Below, in pieces: positions 9,705-21,047 of a stretch of 56,664 nucleotides of DNA. The notes beneath the pieces were generated by a model. That model saw nothing but the letters and a program-made list of their open reading frames with translations, ran no database searches and had not been told where the DNA came from. Origin of the DNA: Parachlorella kessleri. Lineage: Eukaryota; Chlorophyta; Trebouxiophyceae; Chlorellales; Chlorellaceae. The translations under genes and the position numbers were made by a program. The DNA lies in contig BBXU01000415.1 of NCBI GenBank assembly GCA_001598975.1, positions 1 to 56,664 of the forward strand. The letters run 5' to 3'. Within the stretch, counting starts at the first letter, position 1. Each line of letters opens with the position of its first letter.

Positions 9705-12198
9705 ATGAGATCTCAACAGCCGGACATGGGAGATCCTCTGCTCTCATACAACCAAGAAGAGCCAGCGCAGCTCACTGAGCAACTCGGGGAGCGAATTACT
9801 CTGGCTGTGTACCTAAGCCTGGCGGGGAACATTGTCCTGTTCCTGGCCAAATGCTATGTGGGTCGAGCCACTTCAAGCACACGTCTTGCACTGGGCAGGC
9901 CTGCTTGCTCGCATGGACTCATCTCTCACGCCGTGCGTTACAGCATGGTTCAATGCTGTGCAGGCGTATTTTGTCTCGCTCTCTATGGCTGTACTAGCTT
10001 CCTTAATTGACAGCGTCATTGACCTGGCCAGCCAAGCAGTCATAGCTTGGGCAGACTATCAGATGGCAAGGTTGGTGTGATGCTGTGACGCCGGCTCTAT
10101 GCGCTTATCACTTCGCATCGGGTGAGCGATGCGCCTGGCTCCCTGTAGGGACGACCCCCAGTACCCCGCCGGCAAGTCTCGGCTGGAGACGCTGTCGGTC
10201 CTTGGGTGTGCTGCTATCATGACCATGGGGGCTCTCCAGGTCGTGTCTGAGTGCACCCAGCAGCTGTACCATGGCTTTACCAAAGGTGAGCTGAACTCCT
10301 GCTGGCCACTTACGTGGCAAGGCATCGGCACAGGTGTCCATGTGGGACTGGCACAAAGCTGCAGGTGGCCCTTGCACGTGCACAGTCGACATAAAACCCA
10401 AGGCCTGGCTGTCATTCAGTGCAGGCCTGCTGCCGGAGCTGGATATGACAACCCTCATGTATGTTATTCTGGGTGCTGCCACCATTTTGAAGCTGTGGCT
10501 GTGGGGCTATTGCTTCACACTACGGCATGCTTCAGGCGCGGCACTGGCGCTGGCAGAGGATCACATCAATGACGTCGTCAGCAACCTTGGTACGGCATGC
10601 TTCGCTGGTGGTATGACACTAGCTGGGTGGGCCTTTTTCTCACCTTTGTGTAAGTCTGATGTGTTCTCCGTGACCCGAATTTGGAGTGCACAAGGCGCGT
10701 ACCGCATTTACAGGGTGCATGTGGAGGGAGGTTCTGCAGTTACATGCACCTACTGTTGGCACTGTAGGAGCCATTGTTACAGCCGCCATAGCTTCAAAGT
10801 ACCAGCAGCGCTTTTGGTGGGCAGACCCCGTGGGCGGCATCGGCATTTCCTGCTACATTATGCTGCGGTGGGCCATCATTACCAAACGACAGGCAAGCTG
10901 GCTGGAGTGGTTGGTTGTCCATAGCAAGGGTCAAGATGGGGACACTATGCCACCTACGTAAAGCAACCCACTGCTCCAATTGGACCTTCGCCTTACATAT
11001 GGTCTAGGAGTCCTAGTCACATGTAGTGATGTACAACATGGCCCTCAGATGGTGAACGGTAGGAGCTATCATCCCGCCACCAGTGCGGTTCTTACCTTCG
11101 ACAATCGTCTCATGCCCCGGCCCTCGTGCTGCAAAGCAGGTTGACAAGATTGTGGGCAGGACAGCTCCACCAGACTTCCTTGGAACAGTGAGAGAGCTGG
11201 CAGGCATGCACCATCCGCAGATGGGGGTGGGCTTCCTGCGAGCCTACCACTGTGGCCAGCGGCTGGCTGTTGATGTGGAACTGACTGCCCCGGGTGGGAT
11301 GGTGGTGGCGGAGGCAGCACAGGTCGCCAGGGAGCTGAAATGCAAGGCAAGCAGGATGGTGGGCAGTGTGTTAGCCCAGTGTTGTGCGCTGTGCGTCGCG
11401 TTGTCTTGTCTTGGGTGTGCGCCACAGAACACAAGATGCTACTTATGGGCATGTTTTGCTAGGCAAAAAGTGGCTAACCAGTGCCCAGTCATTAATCCAG
11501 GCAGCGAAGGGCAGCCAATCAAGAATGCCATTTCCTCCAGTCCCTTGCAGATTGAAGCACTGCCAGAGGTAGAGTGTGCAGCTGTGTTTGTGGTTCATGA
11601 GGCCTCCGGAGATTTTTGGCCCAGCCAGGCGCCCCTCATAGCACCAGGCGCCACTTGTAAGCCTCGCAGCGCCATAGCCGACCTGGACGGGCTGCTGGAC
11701 GCGTTTGAAGACACTCGCCGGGAGTCCCCACGTGCAGTGCTGGCGCTGGGACTCGGCTCGCCGCGTCCCGGCGACGCGGGGGTTAGGGAAGGCAGGACAG
11801 GAGCCTGGCCTGGCCAACCAGGTGGCCAGGCAGGGTCAGCGCCCGCGTCCACTTTTGGCGGGGGGGGTCCTGCAGCAGCCCTGGTGCTTGCGGGCGGCGT
11901 TCGCCGAATCAGATCCATGGCAGATACCCTCCCTTTGCTGCGGTCTCATGGGGGCAGCACGCCCAGCCTGCGGCAGGTCTTGCCCACGCAGCCTCCAGAG
12001 CCGCCGCTGGCACGACAGCTGGCCTGGTCCCGCTCCCTAAAGGATTCACCGGACAGGGTGCTGCAGTCGGCTGCCCTGCATGCTAGCGACACAGCGACCA
12101 TGATGCTGTCCAAGCTGGCAAGGAGGAGTGCAGCCGCTGGGAGGCTCCAGCCAGGCACACCTGTGATGGGAGGCTCGCTGTCAACCTCGCCTGTGTAG
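9705..12198 (+). CDS. Cation diffusion facilitator, Mn-CDF (MTP8-11) type
   Basis: Exons 9705-9857, 9964-10070, 10149-10285, 10425-10589, 10768-10892, 11140-11346 and 11551-12198 give 513 aa with consistent phases. Predicted membrane helices include NIVLFLAKCYAYFVSLSMAV. Metal-site motifs are DSVID (Asp67, Asp71) in helix 2 and EDHINDVVSN (Asp178, Asp182) in helix 5, the DxxxD pairs typical of the Mn group. The signature DPQYPAGKSR follows helix 2. The cytosolic domain (VGRTAPPDF, then ALPEVECAAVFVVHE) aligns in spacing with Arabidopsis MTP11. Known: these proton antiporters load Mn into vacuole, Golgi or prevacuolar compartments. Odd: introns 5 and 6 use GC donors, and a Gly/Ser/Pro-rich tail of about 200 residues follows the family domain. 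Confidence 0.9.
10893..11139 (+). other. GC-AG intron 5 of CDF gene
   Basis: Donor CGACAG|GCAAGC, acceptor GCAAAGCAG|GTTGAC. Both sides are phase 0. Joining gives the same number of residues from the conserved Trp to the VG of the cytosolic domain as in MTP11. A phase-0 GT donor at GTTGTC is available but would insert extra residues. Confidence 0.7.
11347..11550 (+). other. GC-AG intron 6 of CDF gene
   Basis: Donor AAATGCAAG|GCAAGC, acceptor CCCTTGCAG|ATTGAA, phase 0. The join restores family spacing between the RELKCK helix and LPEVE. A GT alternative nearby (AGGATG|GTGGGC) would add four residues. Confidence 0.6.
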
Positions 12199-12696
12199 GG
12201 GTGGGGCCGGGTGTGAGGGATACAAGGCAAACCACAACCGGCAGAGATAGCAGGAGCAATAGATGTGTGCGGATTGAGCAGTGCTTGTAGTTTTCTCAAC
12301 TTCATCCTCAGTTCTGGAAAATATCCCTGGTACAACTGATACTAGGTGGTAGAAATTAAAATTGCGCCTTCCTACAAACTAAGCCAGGTTGGGACCCTGG
12401 TTTGTGCTCTTCAAAGCACTCTACTTGTACCCTTGCTTTTCTTACCTCCCTTGTCGTACAAGTGGTGGCCAATTGTAGCCACCCATTTCATGTGTGCCGT
12501 AAATATATGCGTTTACTAAATGATAGGCAGGATAGCAGCGACATGGGATGATGGTGGGGTGGAAGGCACCATGCCCACGTCTGCTGACTATACAACGAGC
12601 AAACGGGATGAACGGACACCAACATCAGCCAAGCAAAGCCAAGGTCAATGCCTACGCCTACAAGGCCAGTGCAGCTGCTCTAGTTGCTACAGGAAC
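12199..12696. other. Convergent 3' region, CDF / BRO1 genes
   Basis: About 500 bases between two stop codons, AT-richer than its surroundings near 12340-12520. No coding exon, RNA gene or clear TGTAA was found. Confidence 0.4.
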
Positions 12697-15600
12697 TCAT
12701 ACTGGGGGTTCTTTCTTGCCATCCCCTTTCTCAGCACCTCGAGGCTCCCAGGGCTTGCCATTGGCCCACAGCAGCAGCCGCAGCGGCGCCTTCACCATGT
12801 ACTCCACAACATTGGCGATGATCTGGACCAGGAAGCCGATGGGGCAGCAGATGATCTTCAGCGGCAGCAGCACAATCCAGATCACGATGCCCACCGCAGA
12901 CAGCAGCACCACCAGTGGGAAGGCTATGAGGAAGATGAGCCAGCGCAGGGTGGAAGTGCAGCACCCCTGCTCCTGCTTGGCCTCCTGATGCTCCTGGGGA
13001 GGCGCTGCCGCTGTGGCTGCTGCGGGGCCGGCCTCATCTGTCTTGGAAGCTGCAGCTGCGGGGCCATGCACTGCTGGCCCCTGGATCTGCACCCAGCGGG
13101 GGCAGCAGTGAGGCCCTTTGGTACCCTCACGAGCCTAAATCCAGTGGGTATCCTTTGAAGGGCTTTCACAGCGCGCAACAGCATCTCCTTGCATATCACT
13201 ACGTTGTGGGGCACTGAATGAAGTAGCACTGCCCTCGACGGGGAGACTGACTGGCTAAGGCGCCCGAGCAGAAACCCAGCGCGCTCTCCTCTCCTGACAC
13301 CTGCCACGAGGCACACCTGCCACCAAGACATGACACTGGGCAGGCATGCCCTGCTTACCTCCACCGCCACTGCGCCAGCTGGTGCAGCAGCCAAGCTGGC
13401 GACGCCCTCCTTCACCCCAGGAGCAGCTTGTGGCAGGGCATAGGGCACTGGTGCCACCAAGCGCTTGGGCGCGGGCGCCTCCGGCAGCTGCTGGGGGGGC
13501 TTCTGGAAGAACACCGCATCGTTCTCCTTCTTCATGCGCAGCTGCGAGTCGGTCAAGACGGCTTGCAGAATCTGCAGGTGCATCAAGGGGTAGCCCCAAT
13601 CATGCACATGCACGTATGCATTGTGCACAGTACGGCGGCCTCACGCTCTTGAGTGTAAACAGTTGCATGAACTCGATGGCCAAGCTGGCAAGACAAAAGA
13701 CTCTCAGGCAAGGCCCAGAGCATGCTTACATCAAGTCCTGCCAGTGCATTTCACCCTTAACTCTCAATTCGCACTACCTGCCACCAATAACAAAGACAAT
13801 GGTGCTCATTTCTCTTGTTTTAAGCTTTCTCTCACGTTCCCACTGTCCGTCCGGGGCTTATGCCTCCAAGGTACGGTGCTCGCTTTCCTTCTCCTTGCCC
13901 TCGCCTGCCGCCTCATATCATTCATTTCAGCCTGCCCGTTTGTCTGCTATCGTGCTCGCCTGCTCTGCCTGCTGCTCCTGCTGCTAGTTTTCATTCAGGC
14001 CTAACACTTCTCTCTTCTGCCCCTGCTTCAGTTTCAGCTCACCTGCTATTCCAGTGGCCTTAGCTTGTTTGGGGAGAGACCTACTGGCTCAGATCTCAGG
14101 CAAGATACAGAGAATATCTGCATAAACCCCTGTCAGCCCAGTATACCAGTACCCCCTCTCTGATCGCATTACCTGCCACCCTGAATAAAGACAATGCATA
14201 GACCCTTTGCAGAAGTGAACATAGCAGCCCCAGCTTGAGTGGGATTGAGAAGCACCATACCTCATCATATCGGCGGTGGGCATTAGTCAGACTAGCGGGG
14301 GCGGCCTTGTCATAGTCTGGGTAAGCCTTCTTTGCTGCATCGGCTGCTGCCTGACCCTCTTGCAGGCACCGCAGCCCTGCGCCCGCCTGCCCAGCCTTCC
14401 ACTGTGCCAGCCCTGCATGGGGGCTCGCCGGCCGCCGTGAGCACACTGACACAATAAAGATTTCTGATCAGCATCAGCATATGCAGGAATTCGTTTCCTG
14501 TCACTTACATTTCCATCTTCAACACGGGATTATTTATATATATAGACCTGCTCACAGCAATATGTATGCCGGGGTCCCTGTCAAGCACATGGACCCCAGC
14601 CAGTTCTCACCCACCTGAAAAGCAGTGCGCATATGCCTGGAGGGACAGCTCTTTGTACCGCAGGTAGTGGGCTAGTTTGCTAGAAGCGGCCGCAGGTGCG
14701 GTGCTCGACCGCGCCTGTAGCACCAGCAACAGAAAACAGCGACTGTAAGGCTCACGTAAGCCCGGGCACCTGCAGCAACCGCCCAGCACATTACGCATGC
14801 AGCATCCTGTGCCAGAGCCAGCGCAAGAACTGGGGCGCACCATGTGTGTCCCTCTGATGTACTCACCGCCTGCAACCCACTGCCATACAGTGACGCAGTG
14901 TCGCCTGCAATAGCTGCGATGAGACCCGGCTGGTTGCCCTTTTGGACGGCTCGCAGCACCGTCAACAGCTGGCAGTCTGCCAGGCACGCCAATGAGAGCG
15001 CCTTGACCACCTGGAACACAGGGCAGGCGTGCGACGTCACCGCTACAATTGAGCGAGCGGCATGTCGGCAACAGCCGGTTGTACAGCCGTGCATCTGCCA
15101 CCACCTGTTGCATGTGGACCGTCGCCATGCTGCTGTGAAGCCTCCTACGGCGATAAACATCCCCTGGGGGCAGAGGAGCTTGGGCTGAGTACCAGCGGTC
15201 AAGGCACACTCCTCACCTACGGTAGCCGCCCGGTGTTCCTGACGCACTTGAATCATGCCCCCGCACCTGAGGGTTGCAGTCTTCTGCCACAGCGGCTGGC
15301 AGGAGCGGCAGCAGCCAGGTTTGGGCGTAATCCAGAAGACCGGCCGCCTGCCTCAGCAGCTTGTTTGCCTGCACAGGTGGAAGCCTTTGGTGCTGGTACT
15401 TGCAGAGACGGAAATGCTCTGGGGGTGCTTGCTGCCAGCGCTCCTCAGCGTGCCGCCAAGCCTTTGCATTGGAGTGTTCACAGGGTCCGAGGAATACCAT
15501 AGCTATGCTCGGTACCTCGCCTAGCACCCAGTATTCAGGCGTGCACACCTGCATGCAGGGTGCAGATGCTACCCCAGAGGCGCTGTCCTGGCAAAGGCTG

Positions 15601-16163
15601 GCAGCGCGGCGCATGTACCACACTCCAGCAGCCACCAGCACAGACGCCAGTTCGAAGACGGCATCAGGGAAGGTGCACAGCGTGCTGCCCACGATTGCAT
15701 CCTGCCAGGCAAAGCTGACGGCTTTTCGCAGTGGCGAGTCGCCCTTGACCCCCTGTGCTGAGGCTGCTGAGGCCTGGGTGCCGTTTGCCTCAGTGGCTGC
15801 GGCACCGTTTTCTGCGACTTGGCTGCTCCCGCTGGCAGGCGCGCCAACCAACCCCAGCAGAAGTGCCACATAATCCTCTACCGCAGACTGTATGCCGGTT
15901 TCGGACAGGGAGGTGCTGTCCAGGGCAGTCTGCAGCGTCTTGCGAGCACCATCCAGCTGCTCAGCATAGCGCTTGGCTGTAGACTTGTCCCCACTGCCTA
16001 AGTAGCGCAGCAGCTGTTTGCTGGGCTGAACTTGAGCCACGGGCTTGAGCTTGGGTTCGTAAAGATGGGGATGGATAACCACGGCATCACCCGGGGCTGC
16101 TGCTTGGCCGTCTGCCAGGGAAGAGGCCCCGTCAGGAGAGGAGGGCAGCACAGCACTCTCCAT
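12697..16163 (-). CDS. BRO1-domain protein with C-terminal membrane segment (plant type)
   Basis: Seven exons, all junctions in phase: 16163-15573, 15368-15267, 15010-14867, 14714-14615, 14412-14261, 13571-13359 and 13086-12697, giving 563 aa. BRO1 landmarks in order: FAWQDAIVG, FELASVLVAAGVWYMRRAA, LLRQAAGLLDYAQ, ALSLACLADCQLL, QPGLIAAIAGDTASLY, LAHYLRYKELSLQAYAH, AGLRCLQEGQAA, and MKKENDAVFFQK. The last exon adds an Ala/Pro linker, then a double hydrophobic region (LIFLIAFPLVVLLSAVGIVI and LLPLKIICCPIGFLV) with vicinal Cys, ending in LLLWANGKPWEP. Known: BRO1 domains bind ESCRT-III (ALIX, Bro1); the version with the hydrophobic, Cys-containing tail is the plant 'endosomal targeting BRO1-like' family. 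Membrane anchoring of the tail is inferred; the CC pairs are possible lipidation sites. Intron 5 (689 bp) carries two R1 repeats. Confidence 0.88.
13733..13803 (-). repeat. Dispersed repeat R1, first copy in BRO1 intron
   Basis: On the minus strand it reads GGTGGCAGGTAGTGCGAA, preceded by CATTGTCTTTGTTATT and followed after about 30 bases by GGCAGGACTTGATG. It is sense to the BRO1 gene. Confidence 0.65.
14100..14197 (-). repeat. Dispersed repeat R1, second copy in BRO1 intron
   Basis: On the minus strand it reads CATTGTCTTTATTCA then GGTGGCAGGTAATGCGATC. The upstream flank is shared with the other BRO1 intron copy, so these two may be a local duplication. Sense to the gene. Confidence 0.6.
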
Positions 16164-16743
16164 GACAGGGAGGTCAGTAGCTAGCTCTCCTAGCCCTCAG
16201 CCCGGGCGAACGTATAGTCCTAGCTCTTGTTTGTATATACCTAATTGCATCGGGCTGCAACTGGGTAGCTTGCAGGCAATGTGATTGCAACGCGTGCTGC
16301 TCCGTCTGCTGAGCCTTGGACACCCTCTGAGCTGGCCCTAGCACATGCCTTGGACAGCATATCTGAAAAGTCTCTGGCAAGCAGGCTTGCTGCACCATGC
16401 GTCCAACTTCTTCCCTTCCGTAAGGCTTGTCGCCTTAGGGACGGTCCTTGCTCACGGCTGTACAGGGGACTTCTACGTGAACGCGAGCGGGGGATGCATA
16501 GATTCCGACTGACAGGGCTGGACACAAGGGCCTTGACTGAGTGTCTGAGCCGCCAGGTGCTGCTAATCTGGGTTCTGGACCAGACAGGGTCACTTGATGA
16601 TGCAAGCTTGGGAATACTTTGGAATCATTGCCATTACCTTCACCACAGTTTGGAACCGCAGGTGGTGCAATGCCCACTCCGCACTACGGAGTGACTCGAA
16701 ATACATTGCCAGTGCGAGGACCTACCCAACTCAAGGCAGCCCC
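16164..16743. other. Spacer between BRO1 start and ALKBH8 end; ORF of doubtful status
   Basis: Contains a 137-codon plus-strand ORF at 16281-16694 (contains LRERERGMHRFRLTGLD) with no recognised domain. Minus-strand ORFs also overlap it. It is probably the promoter and 5' UTR of BRO1 plus the 3' UTR of ALKBH8. No poly(A) signal was found. Confidence 0.35.
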
Positions 16744-19700
16744 TCACGCCTTTTCCACCACCACACACCAGTTGTCCTTATCATAAAAGGAATCCACCAG
16801 CCTCGCCCCAGGCAGCTGCGCGACCAACGCGTCCAGCTCCCCTCGCTCAAAGAGGTGGTAGTAGCGCTTGTACACGACAGTACCCTTGGTGGAGTCCAGC
16901 GACGGAGCGCTGCTGGCGCCAGCAGGGAACTCCCTTGGACTCCCCGCTGCTGATGCTACTGCGGCGGCCTCCTGTGGCTGGGCTTCCAATTCTGGACAGC
17001 CTTCTGCCTCACCGCACCGACCGCTGGCGCTGGCCAGGCTGCTCCTGCTGGTGTCCCGCAGGATGCTCGGCCCAGCTTTTCCTGCGGCGGCTGCGGCTGC
17101 GCCGGCTGCCTCAGCCCTGTGCAAGGGGAGGTGCCAGGGCACAAAGTAATCCCCGCTGGGCACTGCTGCAGGTGCTTCACTCGCAGCTCTGTTGATGGCT
17201 GCTTCAATGCAGAGCTGGTGCTGCAGCTGCTGCTGCTCCTGCTGCTGCTGCTGTTGGCGCGGCTGTTGTGGTGCTGACACTGCAGTGGTAATGGGCTGCC
17301 ACTTGGCCACTTTGGTCATGTTCTCCTGCTCCGTGGCCCACACAGTGACCAGCGCCCGGCCCCCTGTGAACAGATGCATCCCACCGTCAGCTCACAAGCG
17401 GGCACCAAGTTCTGAAAGGCAGACAGTCTCAGTTGCACACATGAGGCTGATGGAAACCCCCCTGTCACCCTCGGCCGCAAATATCTCAAAACAACACCTG
17501 GATTCCACTAAGAAGGGGCCATTCTAAACAAGCCACCACACAGTGCCACCAGTGCCGGCAATTTCGTTACGCCAGGGTCACTACAGCAGCGCTGAGAGGT
17601 AGCTCACCTGGCACGAGCAGCCGCAGCAGCTGACTCAGCAAGCGCAGCCTGCGCAGCTGACTGGATATGTGATGCAGCACAGCGATGCACAACACCCCAT
17701 CGCAGGAGCCAGGGCGGTAGGGCAGACACATGGCATCTGCCACGGCCACATCTGCCCTTAGCCGTTCAGCAGCCGGCCCTGGCTGCAGCCGCCGTGCAGC
17801 CACACCGGCCAGACCTGTATGCATCGTCAAACTAAGCATCTAGGCTTCCAGTGAGAGTATCAAGCTTACACAGCACTTGCATTTCCTTCCACTCACTGCC
17901 TGCCAAAGGAAAGTGCAACGTAGCCTGCCGAAAATCACAGCAGGAACCACTGCCCGCAGCACAACACCTGGACAGGCCAGCACTACAGCCTGATGGGCCA
18001 GTTGCAGCTCCCGATCCCACCTTGGCTACGGTCGCTCCCCAGCACGAAGATGTCATGGCGCACCCCAAAGACCTTGCCGTTGCCGCAGCCCACGTCTGCC
18101 ACCAGGGCGCCGGCGGGCAGCGAGGCGATGAAGGCGCGCACCTTGGGCCACACAGCAAACCTGCGCAGCCCCCAGTAGCCCATGTACATCATTCTATTCC
18201 GCGCTGTCTGCTAGTGGGACCTCACAAAGTTGGTTGCGTTGTTGCTTGCCATGGGGGCTTGCAAGGAACGGGCACAGGCAAGGCATCTGCCCGGATAGCC
18301 TGCCATGTCCAACATGCGAGACAGCCACTATGCTGCAAAACACTTACTGGGCACACTCAGCCGCACACCTTCCCAGTCTCGTCTGCTAGGCAGCCCACCT
18401 GCTCCGTACCTTGTAGAGCTGAAGTGTGGGGCGATAGCGTTGTACACGCTGTGCACAAACTGCTCCTCCAACAGCTGCAGCTCTCTGTCAACACTGGCCA
18501 GCTCCAAGGCGCTGCTGGTGCTGCTTTCAGCACCGTTGAGACTGCAGCTGTGGACTTCATCACTGGGGGTGCTGTGGAGACTGCCATGTGCTGACTGTCC
18601 AGCTATGTGGCTGGCTTCTTCAGCGCCCTTGCAGTCATCACTCCCTGTCGCCGTCGCGGCACTGCTGTTTAACAACGTGCCATCGGTGGGGCCCAGGTCA
18701 CTGCTCATCATGTCCATGGCTGCCTTGACTGACTCCTCACGCCCAGCGCAAACAGCGCCTGCTTTGCATGCTTTACCAGTTACAGCAGCGCCCCGGTCCA
18801 GCCTGGGTCCGTCACCGCAAGCCAGCACGCCCTCGTGAGCCAGCCACTGAGCCCCTGCTTTGGAATTTCCGTGGCTGCTGCTGGTTCCACTGCTGCTGCG
18901 GCTGCTGCTGCTGGTGGCGCTCTCGCCGCCGCTGCTGCCACCACCACTAGTGAGCCCGGCATCCCCGCTGCCCTGGCTGTTGAGGGCAGCTATTCTGGTG
19001 GGTGGGAGTTGCCCCTCCTGGCTGTCGCAGTACTGGGGGTATGCGCAGTCGCAGGGGAAGCCACGGATCTGCAGCAAGCAAGCAAGCGGGGCAAGACTTT
19101 TTTTAACCCCGCATGATCGACCAGACTGATGTAACATTGATTTCACAAGTCAACCATGCACAGCTTGCTTGCGTCACAGTTTTTGTCACTGCTTGCCATT
19201 TTGTCATTAGTTTGTGCTCCTCGCGCTCCAGCTGCCCAGGCAAGAGACCAAGTGGCACGCGCCTGCCGGAAGGTAAAGGAAACCCTGCGGGGGGCCCGAG
19301 GCACCACCTCTCCAGCCACCACATCAGACTTGCGATGCGGAATGTAATGCTGCCTGAACAAGAACAGCTGGCCCGGTTAGAGATAGCTAATCCAGCGCAT
19401 GCATGACAGGGTTAAGAAAGCCTGCGCCTTCCCAGTCTGGGGCCAGGCTTCCACCAAGACACGGCAGCTATGTACGGAATGGACGGTGTACGGAATGGAC
19501 GCAGGGAACACAGGTTGTAACATGGGAGCACTGCTCCGGGCTTACCAAGCATAGCGTGCCTCGCCGCCCATGACAAGGAGCGACCTGGGCGGCAGCTGCA
19601 CTGCGCGCTGCTCCTGCCCCCGCCGCATGACCATCACCGCCGGGCCCCCCAGCGACAGAGATATGATGGGGCCTGTGAATGCTGAGTGGGTGTCAATGTG

Positions 19701-20870
19701 GGGCGCCAGGCCCACGCCCGGGGTGTACTCATTTACAGTCAGCTGGTCTATCTGCGGCCAGGCAAGCACCTGTTCTGCTGACACCCTAGGGCAGCACCAC
19801 CAGCCAGCCAGGCGGTCACAGGCATGCCTGTTTGGTGACACTGGCTATCAACAAACTCCGGACGTCCATCCAGAAGCGCCACAATGCAATCGCCACACAA
19901 TATATACACAACCCGGGCATGGGAGGATGTCCTGCATGCCAACCTTGGGCATGCCGGGTAGGCCCTCTAATCGCTCCACAACAGGTAGCACCACGCCTGG
20001 GAGGGGGTTGGCGGGAGGGCTGCTGCGGTCCACATTCCGGCTCTGCACGGCAGATGGGGGGCCATGCTTTGCCCACATGACTTGGCCGGTATCTCTTGCT
20101 GGCAGATCTAAAGGTCTCAGCGTTGTCTGGGATGGTTACCACAGACACATCATACCTGAACTACTCTCAACCCACTCCGGAAGCCAGATGCTGGTACTTC
20201 ATTACACATTTGGGACACCAACCATGATCCGCTCCGCCGACCGACCCACCTCGTAATGAAAGGTGTAGCCGTAGTGCTGCACCCGCCGCTTGGCCAGCGC
20301 CTGCCATGGCCTGGAGTCTACCAGTGCCAGCAGGGCAGCCTCCTCCTTCTCGGAGACAAACTCAGGCAGCAGCACCAGGCCCGGCACACCGCTCTCTGCT
20401 GACGTCCGCACCGCTGATAGCTGGGGCTGCGCACAACCCTGCACGAGGCACAAAAGCAGAGGCGCAGCTACCCGGCTGTAAGTGCCGCAGGCGCCCACTA
20501 TGCATTGAAGGTCAGCTCCACAATCATGACACCCTTGAGGGCCCCATGCTTCAGGGGGCACTCCTCACCAGGTGGGGCTCACCTTCTGTTGACGGACGTC
20601 TGCATAACTAACGCTCAGTACCCGGCCCCCGACAGAAGGGCAGGGCTTGCCGTGCAGGCCTTGCAGCGCTGCAGCGGCTGCGGCTGGTGTGGCAAAGGAG
20701 GCAAACACACAAGACCTGCCAGTTAGCGTGATGGTGGCACCACCGTACAGTGATAAGAGCTCTTCTATGCTAGATTCAGGCACCCCAACAGACGGGCTGC
20801 AGTTGCCTAGGAGCAGGTGGCATGTCGGCTGGTCATCCGCAGGTTTGCAAAAGCGTAAAGGAGCATTCAT
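16744..20870 (-). CDS. ALKBH8: ALKBH8: RRM, AlkB dioxygenase and tRNA wobble-uridine methyltransferase
   Basis: Exons 20870-20583, 20438-20250, 20042-19944, 19769-19546, 19353-19263, 19068-18410, 18160-18021, 17814-17608 and 17363-16744 give 838 aa, phases consistent. Residues 1-96 are an RRM (CHLLLGNCSP, GRSCVFASFATPAAAAAAL). The AlkB domain has NEYTPG, iron ligands His216-x-Asp218 (HIDTH) and His269 (WQHYIPH), the Arg pair in RRVSFTFR, and a CDCAYPQYC Cys cluster. The methyltransferase has motif I ADVGCGNGK (539-546), GSDRSQ, ADAMCLPYRPGSCD and the terminal YHLFERGELDAL. Known: the methyltransferase methylates carboxymethyluridine at wobble U34 of selected tRNAs and the AlkB part hydroxylates the product. 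Odd: long low-complexity linkers between AlkB and methyltransferase and inside the latter (poly-Gln), and a GC donor after exon 5. Confidence 0.93.
19069..19262 (-). other. GC-AG intron 5 of ALKBH8
   Basis: Donor CGGCAG|GCGCGT, acceptor TTGCTGCAG|ATCCGT on the minus strand. Only this donor is in phase and gives FTFRQ-IRGFPCDC, matching the human spacing FTFRKVRQTPCNC. The nearby GT sites would shift the frame. Confidence 0.65.
19471..19501. repeat. Two-copy tandem repeat in ALKBH8 intron 4
   Basis: The unit TGTACGGAATGGACG occurs at 19471-19485 and 19487-19501 with one base between. Too short to classify. Confidence 0.7.
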
Positions 20871-21047
20871 GCCTATCAAGCTGAGGAGGATATGGTATCT
20901 TGTAGAGGTCTTCGCGACAAACTTTTTCAGCCACCTGGAAGAAAAGTCATGAATGAGTCATGACCGAAAGTTCCTTGCTACCCAAAGACAGCCTAGGCTA
21001 GCCTGCAAGTCTTTCTCTTGTTCTCGAGGGGGATTCACGTCGCAGCC
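20871..21047. promoter_or_regulatory. Compact divergent promoter, ALKBH8 / WBP2-like
   Basis: Only 177 bases separate the two start codons, so the genes must share promoter sequence or overlap in their 5' UTRs. No TATA box was recognised. Confidence 0.5.

Noticed and set aside
12697..13092. Separate small membrane-protein gene at the 3' end of BRO1
   Set aside because: Exon 6 of BRO1 ends in phase with this segment, and plant BRO1-like proteins end in a similar hydrophobic tail, so it is one gene.
16281..16694. Plus-strand ORF of 137 codons
   Set aside because: No domain, no clear promoter or poly(A) signal, and overlapping minus-strand ORFs. It fits the BRO1 5' region better; kept only as a spacer note.
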